Below, piece by piece: positions 6,283 to 13,700 of a stretch of DNA of 32,876 nt (the stretch's first letter is position 1; each line of letters starts with the position of its first letter). Under the pieces are notes generated by a model. The model worked only from the letters and a program-made list of their open reading frames with translations. It did no database searches and had not been told where the DNA came from. The position numbers and the translations under genes are program-made. The stretch is taken from the NCBI GenBank assembly GCA_910587955.1, contig CAJUNN010000034.1, positions 1 to 32,876 on the forward strand, given 5' to 3'. The DNA is from an uncultured Lachnospiraceae bacterium (GTDB taxonomy: Bacteria > Bacillota > Clostridia > Lachnospirales > Lachnospiraceae).

Positions 6283-7579
6283 TTGCGTCTCCTTCCATGG
6301 TTTGTTTTACAATATTTTCCATTATTTCTCCTGTAAGGCTTCCCGTGGCATACCCATAGACATTTCCCCGGGTATCAATGAGAAACGTAGTGGGGAACGC
6401 CTGAATCCCGTAGGCGGCAAAAAGCTCCCCTGTGGTATCCATGACCACCGGATAATCATAGCCGTTTTCTTCCATAAAAGCGGCAATCTCTTCCTGGCTC
6501 ACATCGCTGTTGTGAGGAGCATCCTCTGTCTTGGGATTGGCCACCCCAAGCACAATCAAATCCCCTTCGTTCTTTCCGTAATCCTCATAGAGCTTCTGGA
6601 TATCCGGCATTTCCTTGCGGCAGGGTCCGCACCAGGTGGCCCAGAAATTCAGGAAAACAGTCTTTCCCTGATACTCCGAGAGCGTATGGGTGTTTCCAAA
6701 CTGATCCGCCAGGGTAAAATCGGGAGCCGGAACCTCCGGGCGCTCCTCTGCCGACGCACCGTCCCCCCCGGCTTCTGCACCGCCTTCCTCCTTCTCTGCT
6801 TCTCCCTCCGGCGTACTGCTGCCTTCCTCTGTCCGGGCACTCCCCCCGTCAAAAGAAGACAGATACCCGGTGAGCCCGTTCATCCAGCCTGTCAGTGTCA
6901 TCACGCCCATAAGAATCAGAAGCGCGCCGCCTATGCGGGTGGTATAGCGGATCACCTTTTTGTAGCGCCGGAATGCCGACAGCACTTGTCCGGTGAAAAG
7001 CCCAACTGCCAGAAAAGGCAGCACAAAGCCCAGGATATAGACCCCGATCAGCAGAAGGCCGGAGCCCAGGTTTCCCGAGGAGGACACCATCAAAAGCACT
7101 CCCGCCAGAGCCGGACCCACACAGGGCGTCCAGGCAAAGCTGAATCCAAAACCCAGAATCAGGGCCGTAACCGGATTCATGGCAAAGCGGTCCGCGCGCA
7201 GGGGAAGGCGGCGCTCCTTCTCCACCAGAGCCGACTGTCCCAGCACGCCCAGCTGGTAAAGTCCGAAGAGAATCATCAGAATCCCGCCCAGGCGTGCCAA
7301 AAGCATCCGGTTTCTTCCAAAAAATCGGCCCAGGGCAGAAAAACCAAAGCCCAGGGCCAGAAAGGCAAAACTGATCCCCAGGATAAAAAACAGAGTGTTG
7401 CACAAAATTTTCTTCCGCGGATAGCAGGGATTTCCTTCCTCATCCACCGTCTGCGCCCCGCCTGCCAAATACCCCATATACAAAGGAATCAGCGGAAGGA
7501 CACAGGGAGAGAAAAAGCTTAACAGCCCCTGGAAAAATACGGTCAATACCGGAACACTCGTTTCAACAGATAAATTCAT
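6269..7579 (-). CDS. CcdA-type thiol transporter fused to a TlpA-like thioredoxin
   Basis: This 436-residue protein has an N-terminal CcdA domain (about 10-240) with six membrane spans and FFSPCVLPLIPLYMGYLAGG plus FGFSFAWTPCVGPALAGVLL, which hold the paired redox Cys. A low-complexity Glu/Gly/Ala linker (about 245-285) follows. The outer thioredoxin domain (about 288-436) has NFWATWCGPCRKEM with the WCGPC site. CcdA moves electrons from cytoplasmic thioredoxin across the membrane, and the fused domain would reduce extracytoplasmic disulfides, so one chain holds donor and acceptor. Start ATG 7579 follows GGAGG. It is the first gene of a two-gene operon with the ArsC/Spx-like protein. Confidence 0.93.
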   Translation of the reverse strand: MNLSVETSVPVLTVFFQGLLSFFSPCVLPLIPLYMGYLAGGAQTVDEEGNPCYPRKKILCNTLFFILGISFAFLALGFGFSALGRFFGRNRMLLARLGGILMILFGLYQLGVLGQSALVEKERRLPLRADRFAMNPVTALILGFGFSFAWTPCVGPALAGVLLMVSSSGNLGSGLLLIGVYILGFVLPFLAVGLFTGQVLSAFRRYKKVIRYTTRIGGALLILMGVMTLTGWMNGLTGYLSSFDGGSARTEEGSSTPEGEAEKEEGGAEAGGDGASAEERPEVPAPDFTLADQFGNTHTLSEYQGKTVFLNFWATWCGPCRKEMPDIQKLYEDYGKNEGDLIVLGVANPKTEDAPHNSDVSQEEIAAFMEENGYDYPVVMDTTGELFAAYGIQAFPTTFLIDTRGNVYGYATGSLTGEIMENIVKQTMEGDANVTD

Positions 7580-7643
7580 GTCACTCCTCCGTTTTTGTCA
7601 TAAGATAAAAAGAATCAGCAATATTATGGAAAGGATTTTTCTT

Positions 7644-8567
7644 ATGCAGCAGCAATACGATGGCATTGATGTAAGCGTCTATCAAGGAACCGTCAATTTT
7701 CAAGCCGTATCCCAGGCAGGCATTGAAATCGTCTACATCCGCGCAGGCACAAGCCCTGACCGTATAGATACCAAGTTTGAAGTCAACGCCCGGAAGGCAC
7801 TGGACGCCGGGCTGCACACGGGATTTTACTACTACCTGAGAGCCCGTACCACGGAGGAAGCTGCCTCCCAGGCCCGCCGCTTCCACAGCCTCATTGCCGG
7901 CAAAACCTTTGACTGCCGCCCGGCCATGGACTACGAAACCTTCCCCGGCCTGACCCGGGAACAAATCAACGAAAATGCAGCCGCTTTTCTGAAAACTCTG
8001 CAAGGGCTGCTTGGCTATGCTCCCCTTCTCTACAGTGACGCCTACCGGGTACGCACCCTCTGGAATTCCTCCCTGAACGCCTATCCTCTGTGGATTGCCG
8101 AATACGGCGTGGATCGTCCCAAAACCACAGGAGCCTGGGAAACCTGGAGCGGTTTCCAGTATTCCGATGCCGGATCAATCCCCGGAATCCAGGGCCGCGT
8201 AGATCTGGATCACTTCCGGTCATCCGTCTTTATCCAGGATCCCTCTCCGGAACCGGCGCCTGACCGCTACACCGTACAGCCCGGCGACACCCTCTGGGGC
8301 ATTGCCAAAGCCCACAATACCACCGTAACCGCTCTGGCGGAACTGAATGGAATCGTAAACCCCAGCTTGATTTATCCCGGCCAGCAGCTTCTCATCCCCT
8401 CCGGCGGACAGGGCAGCTACTTCTTGTACCGGGTGCAGAAAGGAGACACCCTCTCCGAAATTGCCCTCCGCCACAACACCACCATAGAAATCCTGGTGGA
8501 TTTAAATCAAATCGCGGATCCAAACCGTATCTATCCCGGAGAGATCCTTAAGATTCCCAGAGCCTGA
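7644..8567 (+). CDS. GH25 lysozyme with two LysM domains
   Basis: This 307-residue protein (start ATG 7644, eight bases after GGAAAGGA; the longer frame from 7578 lacks a site) has a GH25 muramidase domain (about 5-200). Signatures are YDGIDVSVYQGTVNF, PAMDYETFPG with the catalytic acidic pair, LWIAEYG and GRVDLDHF. Two LysM domains follow: YTVQPGDTLWGIAKAHNTT and YRVQKGDTLSEIALRHNTT, each ending in '(N)(R)IYPG..L.IP'. It would bind and cut peptidoglycan glycan strands. No signal peptide is visible, so export is unexplained; it may be released by lysis or be of phage origin. It is convergent with the rRNA methyltransferase operon. Confidence 0.95.
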   Translation: MQQQYDGIDVSVYQGTVNFQAVSQAGIEIVYIRAGTSPDRIDTKFEVNARKALDAGLHTGFYYYLRARTTEEAASQARRFHSLIAGKTFDCRPAMDYETFPGLTREQINENAAAFLKTLQGLLGYAPLLYSDAYRVRTLWNSSLNAYPLWIAEYGVDRPKTTGAWETWSGFQYSDAGSIPGIQGRVDLDHFRSSVFIQDPSPEPAPDRYTVQPGDTLWGIAKAHNTTVTALAELNGIVNPSLIYPGQQLLIPSGGQGSYFLYRVQKGDTLSEIALRHNTTIEILVDLNQIADPNRIYPGEILKIPRA

Positions 8568-8597
8568 CTCTTGTGCGGGGCGTAAAACCACTTATCC

Positions 8598-8635
8598 GGC
8601 TTCCTCTGCTTCTTAGCAGGGGAAGCCTTTGTCTT
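8598..8635 (+). terminator. Terminator after the lysozyme gene
   Basis: GGCTTCC (8598-8604) pairs with GGAAGCC (8621-8627), the stem extending inward with CTGC/GCAG, followed by TTTGTCTT. It lies just beyond the lysozyme stop and touches the end of the convergent methyltransferase gene. Confidence 0.8.
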
Positions 8636-10016
8636 ACCCCCGCCGCAGCCCTTTCGGGTAGTGATTTTTCAAAATTCCGCCGCTCTGCTTCCCCCATCCC
8701 AGAGGAAATCCGTCTGCAAGAACCAGAGTCCAGCCCTTCTCTCCCTCTGCCTCCAAAGCCTCCCCCTTAAGCCAGGCCCGGACACTCTCCCCGTCTCCCT
8801 TAAGGGAAATGCTCCGCAGGGCGTCCCCGGCCTTTAAGGAAAGGGCCAGGGCATGGGAAGGTTCCAGGCGTCCTTTCTTCACCGTCCCCACATGAAGGCC
8901 TGCCCGCAGGATTTTAAGGCCCTTTAAGGGAAAAGCGCAGGGCAGCAGATAAAGCTGATCTCCGAACAGTACCGGAATCCCGGAAGGTTTCCTGTGAAGA
9001 TTTTCTGCAGCAAACCTCTCATACAGTCCGAGCACCTGCTTATCTGCCGGCGGCAGCTTCCACGCCGGTTCCGTCCCCTGTGCCCTGCCCTCCCTCTGAA
9101 GGACTGCCAGGTAATGTCCCTCGCCTTCCAAGCGGTGAGGCCAGAGCCGGAAAGTTCTCTCCGTCCCGGCCCCGGAGCCGCTCCACTCCGGGCGGCCCGG
9201 GGAGAAGCCCGCGTAGGCAGATACCTCTTTCACAGAAAAATCTGGGCGGCTGTCAAGGAAAGCGCCGATGCTGCCCTCATTTTCTTCCGGGGCAAAGGTA
9301 CAGGTAGAATACACCAGAATCCCTCCCGGGCGCAGCATCTTGGCAGCCTCCGAAAGAATTTCCCGCTGCCTGGCCGCACAGCGCTCCACATTCTCCGGGC
9401 TCCACTGGCCGAGCGCCTGCTCATCCTTTCGGAACATTCCCTCCCCGGAGCAGGGGGCATCTACCACAATCCGGTCAAAAAAACCGGGAAACCTCTCTGA
9501 GAGCCCCTTGGGTGTCTCGTTGGTTACCACTGCATGTGCAATCCCCATGCGCTCCACGTTGGAAGCAAGGATTTTCGCTCTGGCAGGGTGAATCTCATTG
9601 GATACCAGAAGGCCCTGCCCTTCCATCAGAGCCGCCAGATGGGTCGTCTTTCCCCCGGGAGCCGCACAGAGATCCAGCACCCGTTCCCCGGGTCTGGGCG
9701 CCGCAAGCTCCGCCGCGGCCATAGCGCTTGGCTCCTGGATATAGTATACTCCGGCCTCATGCCAGGGATGCTTTCCAGGCCGATCCGCCCGGCCGTAGAA
9801 AAACCCCGACGGGCACCAGGGAACCGGGGACAGGGAAAAAGGGCTCCGGCTTTCAAAATCCGCCGCTGACATTTTCAGCGTATTTACCCGGAGCGCCCGG
9901 AAAGGCTCCCGCTCATAGCTTTCCAAAAAAGCTTCGTATTCATTCCCCAAAAGGCCCTTCATTTTCTCCCGGAATTCCCGGGGCAGCGCTGCGGCAGACG
10001 GATTTCCCTGCTCCAT
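8634..10016 (-). CDS. RsmF/RsmB-type rRNA (cytosine-5) methyltransferase
   Basis: NOL1/NOP2/Sun family enzyme of 460 residues that would methylate 16S rRNA cytosine. Seen: LDLCAAPGGKTTHLAAL (SAM motif I), VDAPCSGEGMFRKDE (motif IV, Pro-Cys) and YSTCTFAPEENEG (motif VI, catalytic Thr-Cys). The C-terminal part fits the RsmF 'extra' domains. The frame is open from 10031, but ATG 10016 is preferred because GGAG lies about seven bases before it. That start also falls two bases from the TGA of the upstream gene, giving tight coupling. Last gene of a five-gene operon. It lacks the N-terminal NusB domain of RsmB, so RsmF is the better name. Confidence 0.93.
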   Translation of the reverse strand: MEQGNPSAAALPREFREKMKGLLGNEYEAFLESYEREPFRALRVNTLKMSAADFESRSPFSLSPVPWCPSGFFYGRADRPGKHPWHEAGVYYIQEPSAMAAAELAAPRPGERVLDLCAAPGGKTTHLAALMEGQGLLVSNEIHPARAKILASNVERMGIAHAVVTNETPKGLSERFPGFFDRIVVDAPCSGEGMFRKDEQALGQWSPENVERCAARQREILSEAAKMLRPGGILVYSTCTFAPEENEGSIGAFLDSRPDFSVKEVSAYAGFSPGRPEWSGSGAGTERTFRLWPHRLEGEGHYLAVLQREGRAQGTEPAWKLPPADKQVLGLYERFAAENLHRKPSGIPVLFGDQLYLLPCAFPLKGLKILRAGLHVGTVKKGRLEPSHALALSLKAGDALRSISLKGDGESVRAWLKGEALEAEGEKGWTLVLADGFPLGWGKQSGGILKNHYPKGLRRG

Positions 10017-10017
10017 G

Positions 10018-11214
10018 TCACTTCTCCTCACAAACCTGGAAAATATAAAATTTCAGATAATAAGACTCCTCCGCTGCCCACAAAACCGGATGATCCGGCG
10101 CCTGTGTCCGGTACTCTACCTGGCGGAGACGCTTATGGACGCTCCGGGCTGCCTGGGAAAGGGTCTGGGTAAAGAGCTCATAAGTCATAAAGCGGGAGCA
10201 GGAGCAGGTGGCAAGATAGCCTCCGTCCCGGCAGAGCTTCATGCCCCGCATATTGATCTCCCGGTAGCCCTTCACCGCATTCTTTACGGAACTGCGGGAT
10301 TTTGTAAAAGCCGGCGGATCCAGAATCACTACGTCAAAGGTTTCTCCTGCCCCTTCCAGCTCCGGCAGCAGTTCAAACACATCCCGGCAGAGAAACCGCA
10401 CCCGGTCCGAAAGGCCGTTCAGCTCCGCATTTTTCCCGGCCTGCAAAATCCCAGTCTCCGAGGCATCCACTCCCAGCACTTCCCTGGCCCCCGCGATCCC
10501 CGCATTCAGGGCAAAAGACCCCGTATGGGTAAAGCAGTCCAGCACCCGGGCATCCCGGCAGAGCCTCTGCACGGCCAGCCGGTTGTACTTTTGATCCAGG
10601 AAAAATCCGGTCTTCTGCCCCTCCTTTACATCCACCAGATACCGGACCCCGTTCTCCGTAATCTCCACCTGGGTGTCGAAAGGCTGTCCCAGAAATCCTT
10701 TGCGCCGCTCCATGCCCTCTTTCTCCCGCTCTTTGGCATCACTGCGCTCGTAAACGCCGCGGATTTGGATCCCGTCCCGGGCAAGAATCTCCTTCAAGAT
10801 CTCCACCAGATCCTCCTTGAACCGATCCATTCCCAGGGCCAGGGACTGGATGACCAGCACATCCCCGAATTTGTCGGCTACAAACCCCGGAAGGAAATCC
10901 GCCTCCCCGAAAATCACCCGGCAGCTTTCGGTATCCACAGTTTGTTTCCGGTACTCCCAGGCATTTCTTACGCGCATTTCAAAAAATTCCCGGTTGATCT
11001 CCTGGGCCGGGTTCCGGGTAAGCATCCGCACCCGGATTTTAGAATTCCGGTTTATAAAACCCGTTCCCAGTCCGTAGCCGTCAAAATCCCGGACCATAAC
11101 CAGATCCCCGTTTTCCGGATTCCCCTCAGCCGAAGCAATCTCATTGTCAAAAATCCAGGCCCCTCCGCTTTTGAGGGCCCGTCCCTCTCCCTTTTTCAGG
11201 GTGACTGTCTCCAT
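10018..11214 (-). CDS. RlmI-like class I rRNA methyltransferase
   Basis: This 398-residue protein (start ATG 11214, after GGGAG) has an N-terminal PUA domain (about 1-75: LKKGEGRALKSGGAWIFDNE) and an RlmI-type middle and Rossmann domain. Signatures are VDVKEGQKTGFFLDQKYNR, VLDCFTHTGSFALNA (SAM loop) and VVILDPPAFTKSRSS (DPP motif). The E. coli homologue makes m5C1962 in 23S rRNA; the precise target here is inferred from the family. It begins six bases after the Nth stop and abuts the RsmF-like gene. Clustering of two rRNA methyltransferases suggests one translation-related operon. Confidence 0.92.
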   Translation of the reverse strand: METVTLKKGEGRALKSGGAWIFDNEIASAEGNPENGDLVMVRDFDGYGLGTGFINRNSKIRVRMLTRNPAQEINREFFEMRVRNAWEYRKQTVDTESCRVIFGEADFLPGFVADKFGDVLVIQSLALGMDRFKEDLVEILKEILARDGIQIRGVYERSDAKEREKEGMERRKGFLGQPFDTQVEITENGVRYLVDVKEGQKTGFFLDQKYNRLAVQRLCRDARVLDCFTHTGSFALNAGIAGAREVLGVDASETGILQAGKNAELNGLSDRVRFLCRDVFELLPELEGAGETFDVVILDPPAFTKSRSSVKNAVKGYREINMRGMKLCRDGGYLATCSCSRFMTYELFTQTLSQAARSVHKRLRQVEYRTQAPDHPVLWAAEESYYLKFYIFQVCEEK

Positions 11215-11219
11215 CTCTT

Positions 11220-11855
11220 TTATACTCCCTTTTTCCCGCAGACATCCTGCAGGCAGCATTTGTCACAGTGGGGCTTTGTCCTTGCCGTACACACCTCCCG
11301 GCCGTGGTACACCAGGCGGTGGCAGAAATCGCTGCCCTCCTGGGGGGGGATGATTTTCCACAAAGCCATTTCCACCTTCTTGGGCTCCTTCAAGTCTTCT
11401 ACCAATCCCATGCGGTTTGTCAGGCGGATGCAGTGAGTATCCGTGACGATAGCAGGTTTTCCGAATACATCCCCCATAATCAGGTTGGCGCTTTTGCGGC
11501 CCACCCCGGGCAGCTTCAAGAGCTCTTCAAAAGTGGAGGGCACCTTCCCGCCGTACTGCTCCTTCAGGATTTTCATGCAGGCGCTGATATCCTTGGCCTT
11601 GCTGTGTCCCAGGCCGCAGGGCTTTACAATAGCCTCAATCTCTTCCACAGAGGCTGACGCCAGAGCCTCCACATCCGGATATTTCTCATACAGCTTCTCA
11701 ACCACCACGTTCACCCTGGCATCCGTACATTGGGCCGCCAGGCGCACGCTGACCAAAAGCTTCCACGCCTGGTCGTAGTCCAGGGTGCAGCCTGCATCCG
11801 GGTACTCCTTTTTCAGGCGTTCTATGATTTCCAAGGCTAATTCTTTCTTTGTCAT
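11220..11855 (-). CDS. nth: Endonuclease III (DNA glycosylase/AP lyase)
   Basis: This 211-residue protein of standard length removes oxidised pyrimidines from DNA. Seen: helix-hairpin-helix LLKLPGVGRKSANLIMGDVF with the catalytic Lys, and VTDTHCIRLTNRMG with the catalytic Asp. A C-terminal 4Fe-4S loop CTARTKPHCDKCCLQDVC follows. The first cysteine spacing is C-x7-C rather than the C-x6-C of the E. coli enzyme; the other spacings (x2, x5) are normal. It sits between the radical SAM gene (34-base gap) and the RlmI-like gene. Confidence 0.96.
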   Translation of the reverse strand: MTKKELALEIIERLKKEYPDAGCTLDYDQAWKLLVSVRLAAQCTDARVNVVVEKLYEKYPDVEALASASVEEIEAIVKPCGLGHSKAKDISACMKILKEQYGGKVPSTFEELLKLPGVGRKSANLIMGDVFGKPAIVTDTHCIRLTNRMGLVEDLKEPKKVEMALWKIIPPQEGSDFCHRLVYHGREVCTARTKPHCDKCCLQDVCGKKGV

Positions 11856-11889
11856 TGGTATTCTCCTTCTTTTGCTGTCTGTTATTCTA

Positions 11890-12807
11890 TCACATCAGGC
11901 CCTCCCCGTCAAAGCCGGGAATAAAGCTCTCCCCGGCCGTCTCTCCCTCCTGGAAAAACCCCTGCTCCACCCCCAGGGCAAGAGCATAGTCCAGCAGGCG
12001 GTTGTATTCCCGCTTTGTCACCCGCCGGTTGAGATTGGGATATTCCCGGATGCGGGAGATCGGCGTATACTGGTTCATAAGGCTTAGATACACCTGGTTT
12101 CCGTAAGTTCCAAAGACATATTCCACCACGGCTTCTGCGTTTTTCACATGGCCGGGCAGCAGGAGGTGGCGGACGATCACGCCCCGCTCCATCCGCCCGT
12201 CCGGCAGGAAAAGGGGCTCCCCCTGCTGGCGCACCATCTCCGCCAGGGCCTCTTTCGCGGCATCCGGGTAATCAGCCGCCCGGGAATAGTTCCGGGCCGT
12301 CTCCTCCTCCATATATTTAAAATCCGTCAGGTAAATATCCACTGTGCCTTTGAGGCTTTCCAAGGTCTCCCTCTTCTCATAGCCGCTGCAGTTGTAGACC
12401 ACAGGCAGGCCAAGTCCCTTTTTCCGCGCTTTGCCCACAGCCCGGATGATTTCCGGCGTGTAATGGGTGGGCGTCACCAGGTTGATGTTGGCTGCACCTT
12501 GATCCGAAAGCCTCAGAAAAATTTCCGAAAGCTCCTCAACGGAAACCCTTATCCCGCTCCCGCCCCTGGAAATCTCCTGGTTCTGGCAATAAATACAGCC
12601 TAAAGGACAGCCGGAGAAAAACACCGCGCCGGACCCGCAGGTCCCGGAGATACAAGGCTCCTCCCAGAAATGCAGGGCTGCCCTGGCAGCCAGAATCCCT
12701 TCCCCGGATGTGCGGCAGGCACCTTTTTGCCCCTCCCGGCGGAAAACTCCGCATTCCCTGGGGCAGAGGACACAGCCTTCCTCTTTATGTTTCATTTGCA
12801 GCCGCAT
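11890..12807 (-). CDS. PflX-like radical SAM protein
   Basis: This protein of about 305 residues has the radical SAM cluster motif CPLGCIYCQNQEIS (CxxxCxxC) and an N-terminal Cys-rich segment CVLCPRECGVFRREGQKGAC that could hold another metal site. Further family features are VTPTHYTPEII, YNCSGYEKRETLE, DIYLTDFKYM and VIVRHLLLPGH. This pattern fits the COG1313/PflX group, often labelled pyruvate-formate-lyase activating enzyme, although no glycyl-radical enzyme is nearby, so the substrate is unknown. ATG 12807 is preferred over the longer frame because GGAGG lies nine bases before it. It overlaps the NusG-II gene by 23 bases. Confidence 0.88.
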   Translation of the reverse strand: MRLQMKHKEEGCVLCPRECGVFRREGQKGACRTSGEGILAARAALHFWEEPCISGTCGSGAVFFSGCPLGCIYCQNQEISRGGSGIRVSVEELSEIFLRLSDQGAANINLVTPTHYTPEIIRAVGKARKKGLGLPVVYNCSGYEKRETLESLKGTVDIYLTDFKYMEEETARNYSRAADYPDAAKEALAEMVRQQGEPLFLPDGRMERGVIVRHLLLPGHVKNAEAVVEYVFGTYGNQVYLSLMNQYTPISRIREYPNLNRRVTKREYNRLLDYALALGVEQGFFQEGETAGESFIPGFDGEGLM

Positions 12808-13186
12808 CCGGCAATTCCTCCCCATCCGTAAACCGTATCACCAGGCGGTTCGGGAGACACACAATAGGGGCCGCTGAATCAAGCCAGCCCATGTCCACAC
12901 AGATCTGATCCGGGCAGTCCGCCTCCAGCACCCGTATGCGGCCGTCTTTGATTTCGATCAAGTTATAGCTCCCTGCGTATTCCACCCGGATCACCCGTTC
13001 TTTTTCCCGTTCCAAAGAAAAGGTATACAAAACCCTTCCGTCCTGCATCACTTCCGCATTCCCGCTTCCCGGCCTGTAAAAAAAATACAGAAACCCGGCC
13101 AGGAAAAATAAAATCCCCAGGACGGCAAAAGCCGCCTTTCCCTTTTTTCTTGTCTGTTGTCTTTTTGCCGCTTCTCTGGTTTTCAT
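12785..13186 (-). CDS. NusG domain II-containing membrane protein
   Basis: This 133-residue protein has a basic N-terminus, one membrane span (about 20-37, AFAVLGILFFLAGFLYFFY) and an outer NusG-II/Vpu-like domain. Signatures are YNLIEIKDGRIRVLEADCPD, then QICVDMGWLDSAAPIVCLPN, then LVIRF. The paired Cys residues could form a disulfide or bind metal. These proteins often sit near heptaprenyl/redox genes in Clostridia and have no proven function. It is the first gene of the operon. No Shine-Dalgarno is present, and a promoter places transcription start at or next to the ATG, so the mRNA may be leaderless. Confidence 0.88.
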   Translation of the reverse strand: MKTREAAKRQQTRKKGKAAFAVLGILFFLAGFLYFFYRPGSGNAEVMQDGRVLYTFSLEREKERVIRVEYAGSYNLIEIKDGRIRVLEADCPDQICVDMGWLDSAAPIVCLPNRLVIRFTDGEELPDAAANET

Positions 13187-13192
13187 AGTTAG

Positions 13193-13220
13193 ATTGTATC
13201 ATGAAGGCGGAATTTTTCAA
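13193..13220 (-). promoter_or_regulatory. Promoter of the NusG-II/radical SAM/nth/methyltransferase operon
   Basis: On minus: -35 TTGAAA (13215-13220), 16-base spacer, -10 TACAAT (13193-13198). Only six bases separate the -10 from the ATG at 13186, which predicts a leaderless transcript. It is back to back with the blaI promoter. Confidence 0.6.
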
Positions 13221-13233
13221 CAAGAGATTCTCC

Positions 13234-13278
13234 TTGATTTTCCTTCTCTCATCCCTTATACTATATACTACATATGTA
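13234..13278 (+). promoter_or_regulatory. blaI promoter with BlaI/MecI-type operator
   Basis: -35 TTGATT (13234-13239), 17-base spacer, -10 TATACT (13257-13262). The perfect palindrome TACATATGTA (13269-13278) overlaps the expected transcription start. TACA-N2-TGTA is the core of BlaI/MecI operators, and the wider context TACTACATATGTAATA is close to the staphylococcal sites. This predicts autorepression of blaI-blaR1. Confidence 0.82.
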
Positions 13279-13297
13279 ATAATTAAGGAGCCGTACC

Positions 13298-13699
13298 ATG
13301 AAAAAATCCCCTGTCAAAAAACTGCCCCAGATCTCCGAGGCAGAATACGAGGTTATGAAAATCGTTTGGAAAAGCGCACCCATCAGCACCACTGAAATCA
13401 CAAAACGCCTGCTGGCCGTCACCGACTGGAACCCCAAAACCATTCAGACTCTGATCAAACGGCTGGTCAACAAAGGCGCCCTTTCCTATGAGAAGCAGAG
13501 CCGGGTGTTCGTCTACCGTCCTCTGGTGGAAGAGAGAGAATACCGAAACCAGGAAAGCCGGTCCTTCCTGGACCGTTTTTACGGCGGCCATTTAAGCTCT
13601 ATGGTCTGCTCCTACCTGGAGCAGGACAATCTCTCCCGGGAGGAGCTGGACGCTTTGAAATCCCTTCTTCTTAAACAAACAGAGAAGGGAGGCGGCTGA
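13298..13699 (+). CDS. blaI: BlaI/MecI family repressor
   Basis: This 133-residue protein has a winged-helix N-terminus: ISEAEYEVMKIVWKSAPIST, then TEITKRLLAVTDWNPKTIQT, then LIKRLVNKGALSYEKQSRVF. A C-terminal dimerisation domain (RFYGGHLSSMVCSYLEQDNL) follows. Family members bind TACA-N2-TGTA dyads and are cleaved after antibiotic sensing by BlaR1/MecR1. The start follows AAGGAG by eight bases. The gene lies one base from blaR1. Two matching operators are seen in this window, its own and that of the PBP gene at 18728. Confidence 0.96.
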   Translation: MKKSPVKKLPQISEAEYEVMKIVWKSAPISTTEITKRLLAVTDWNPKTIQTLIKRLVNKGALSYEKQSRVFVYRPLVEEREYRNQESRSFLDRFYGGHLSSMVCSYLEQDNLSREELDALKSLLLKQTEKGGG

Positions 13700-13700
13700 C

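Noticed and set aside
5135..7522. Long plus-strand open frame of 795 codons
   Set aside because: Antisense to the sirtuin, ArsC-like and CcdA-TlpA genes, which all have clear domains; the frame is a by-product of GC-rich codon use.
10015..11436. 473-codon plus-strand frame
   Set aside because: Shadow of the RlmI-like and Nth genes; no recognisable domain.
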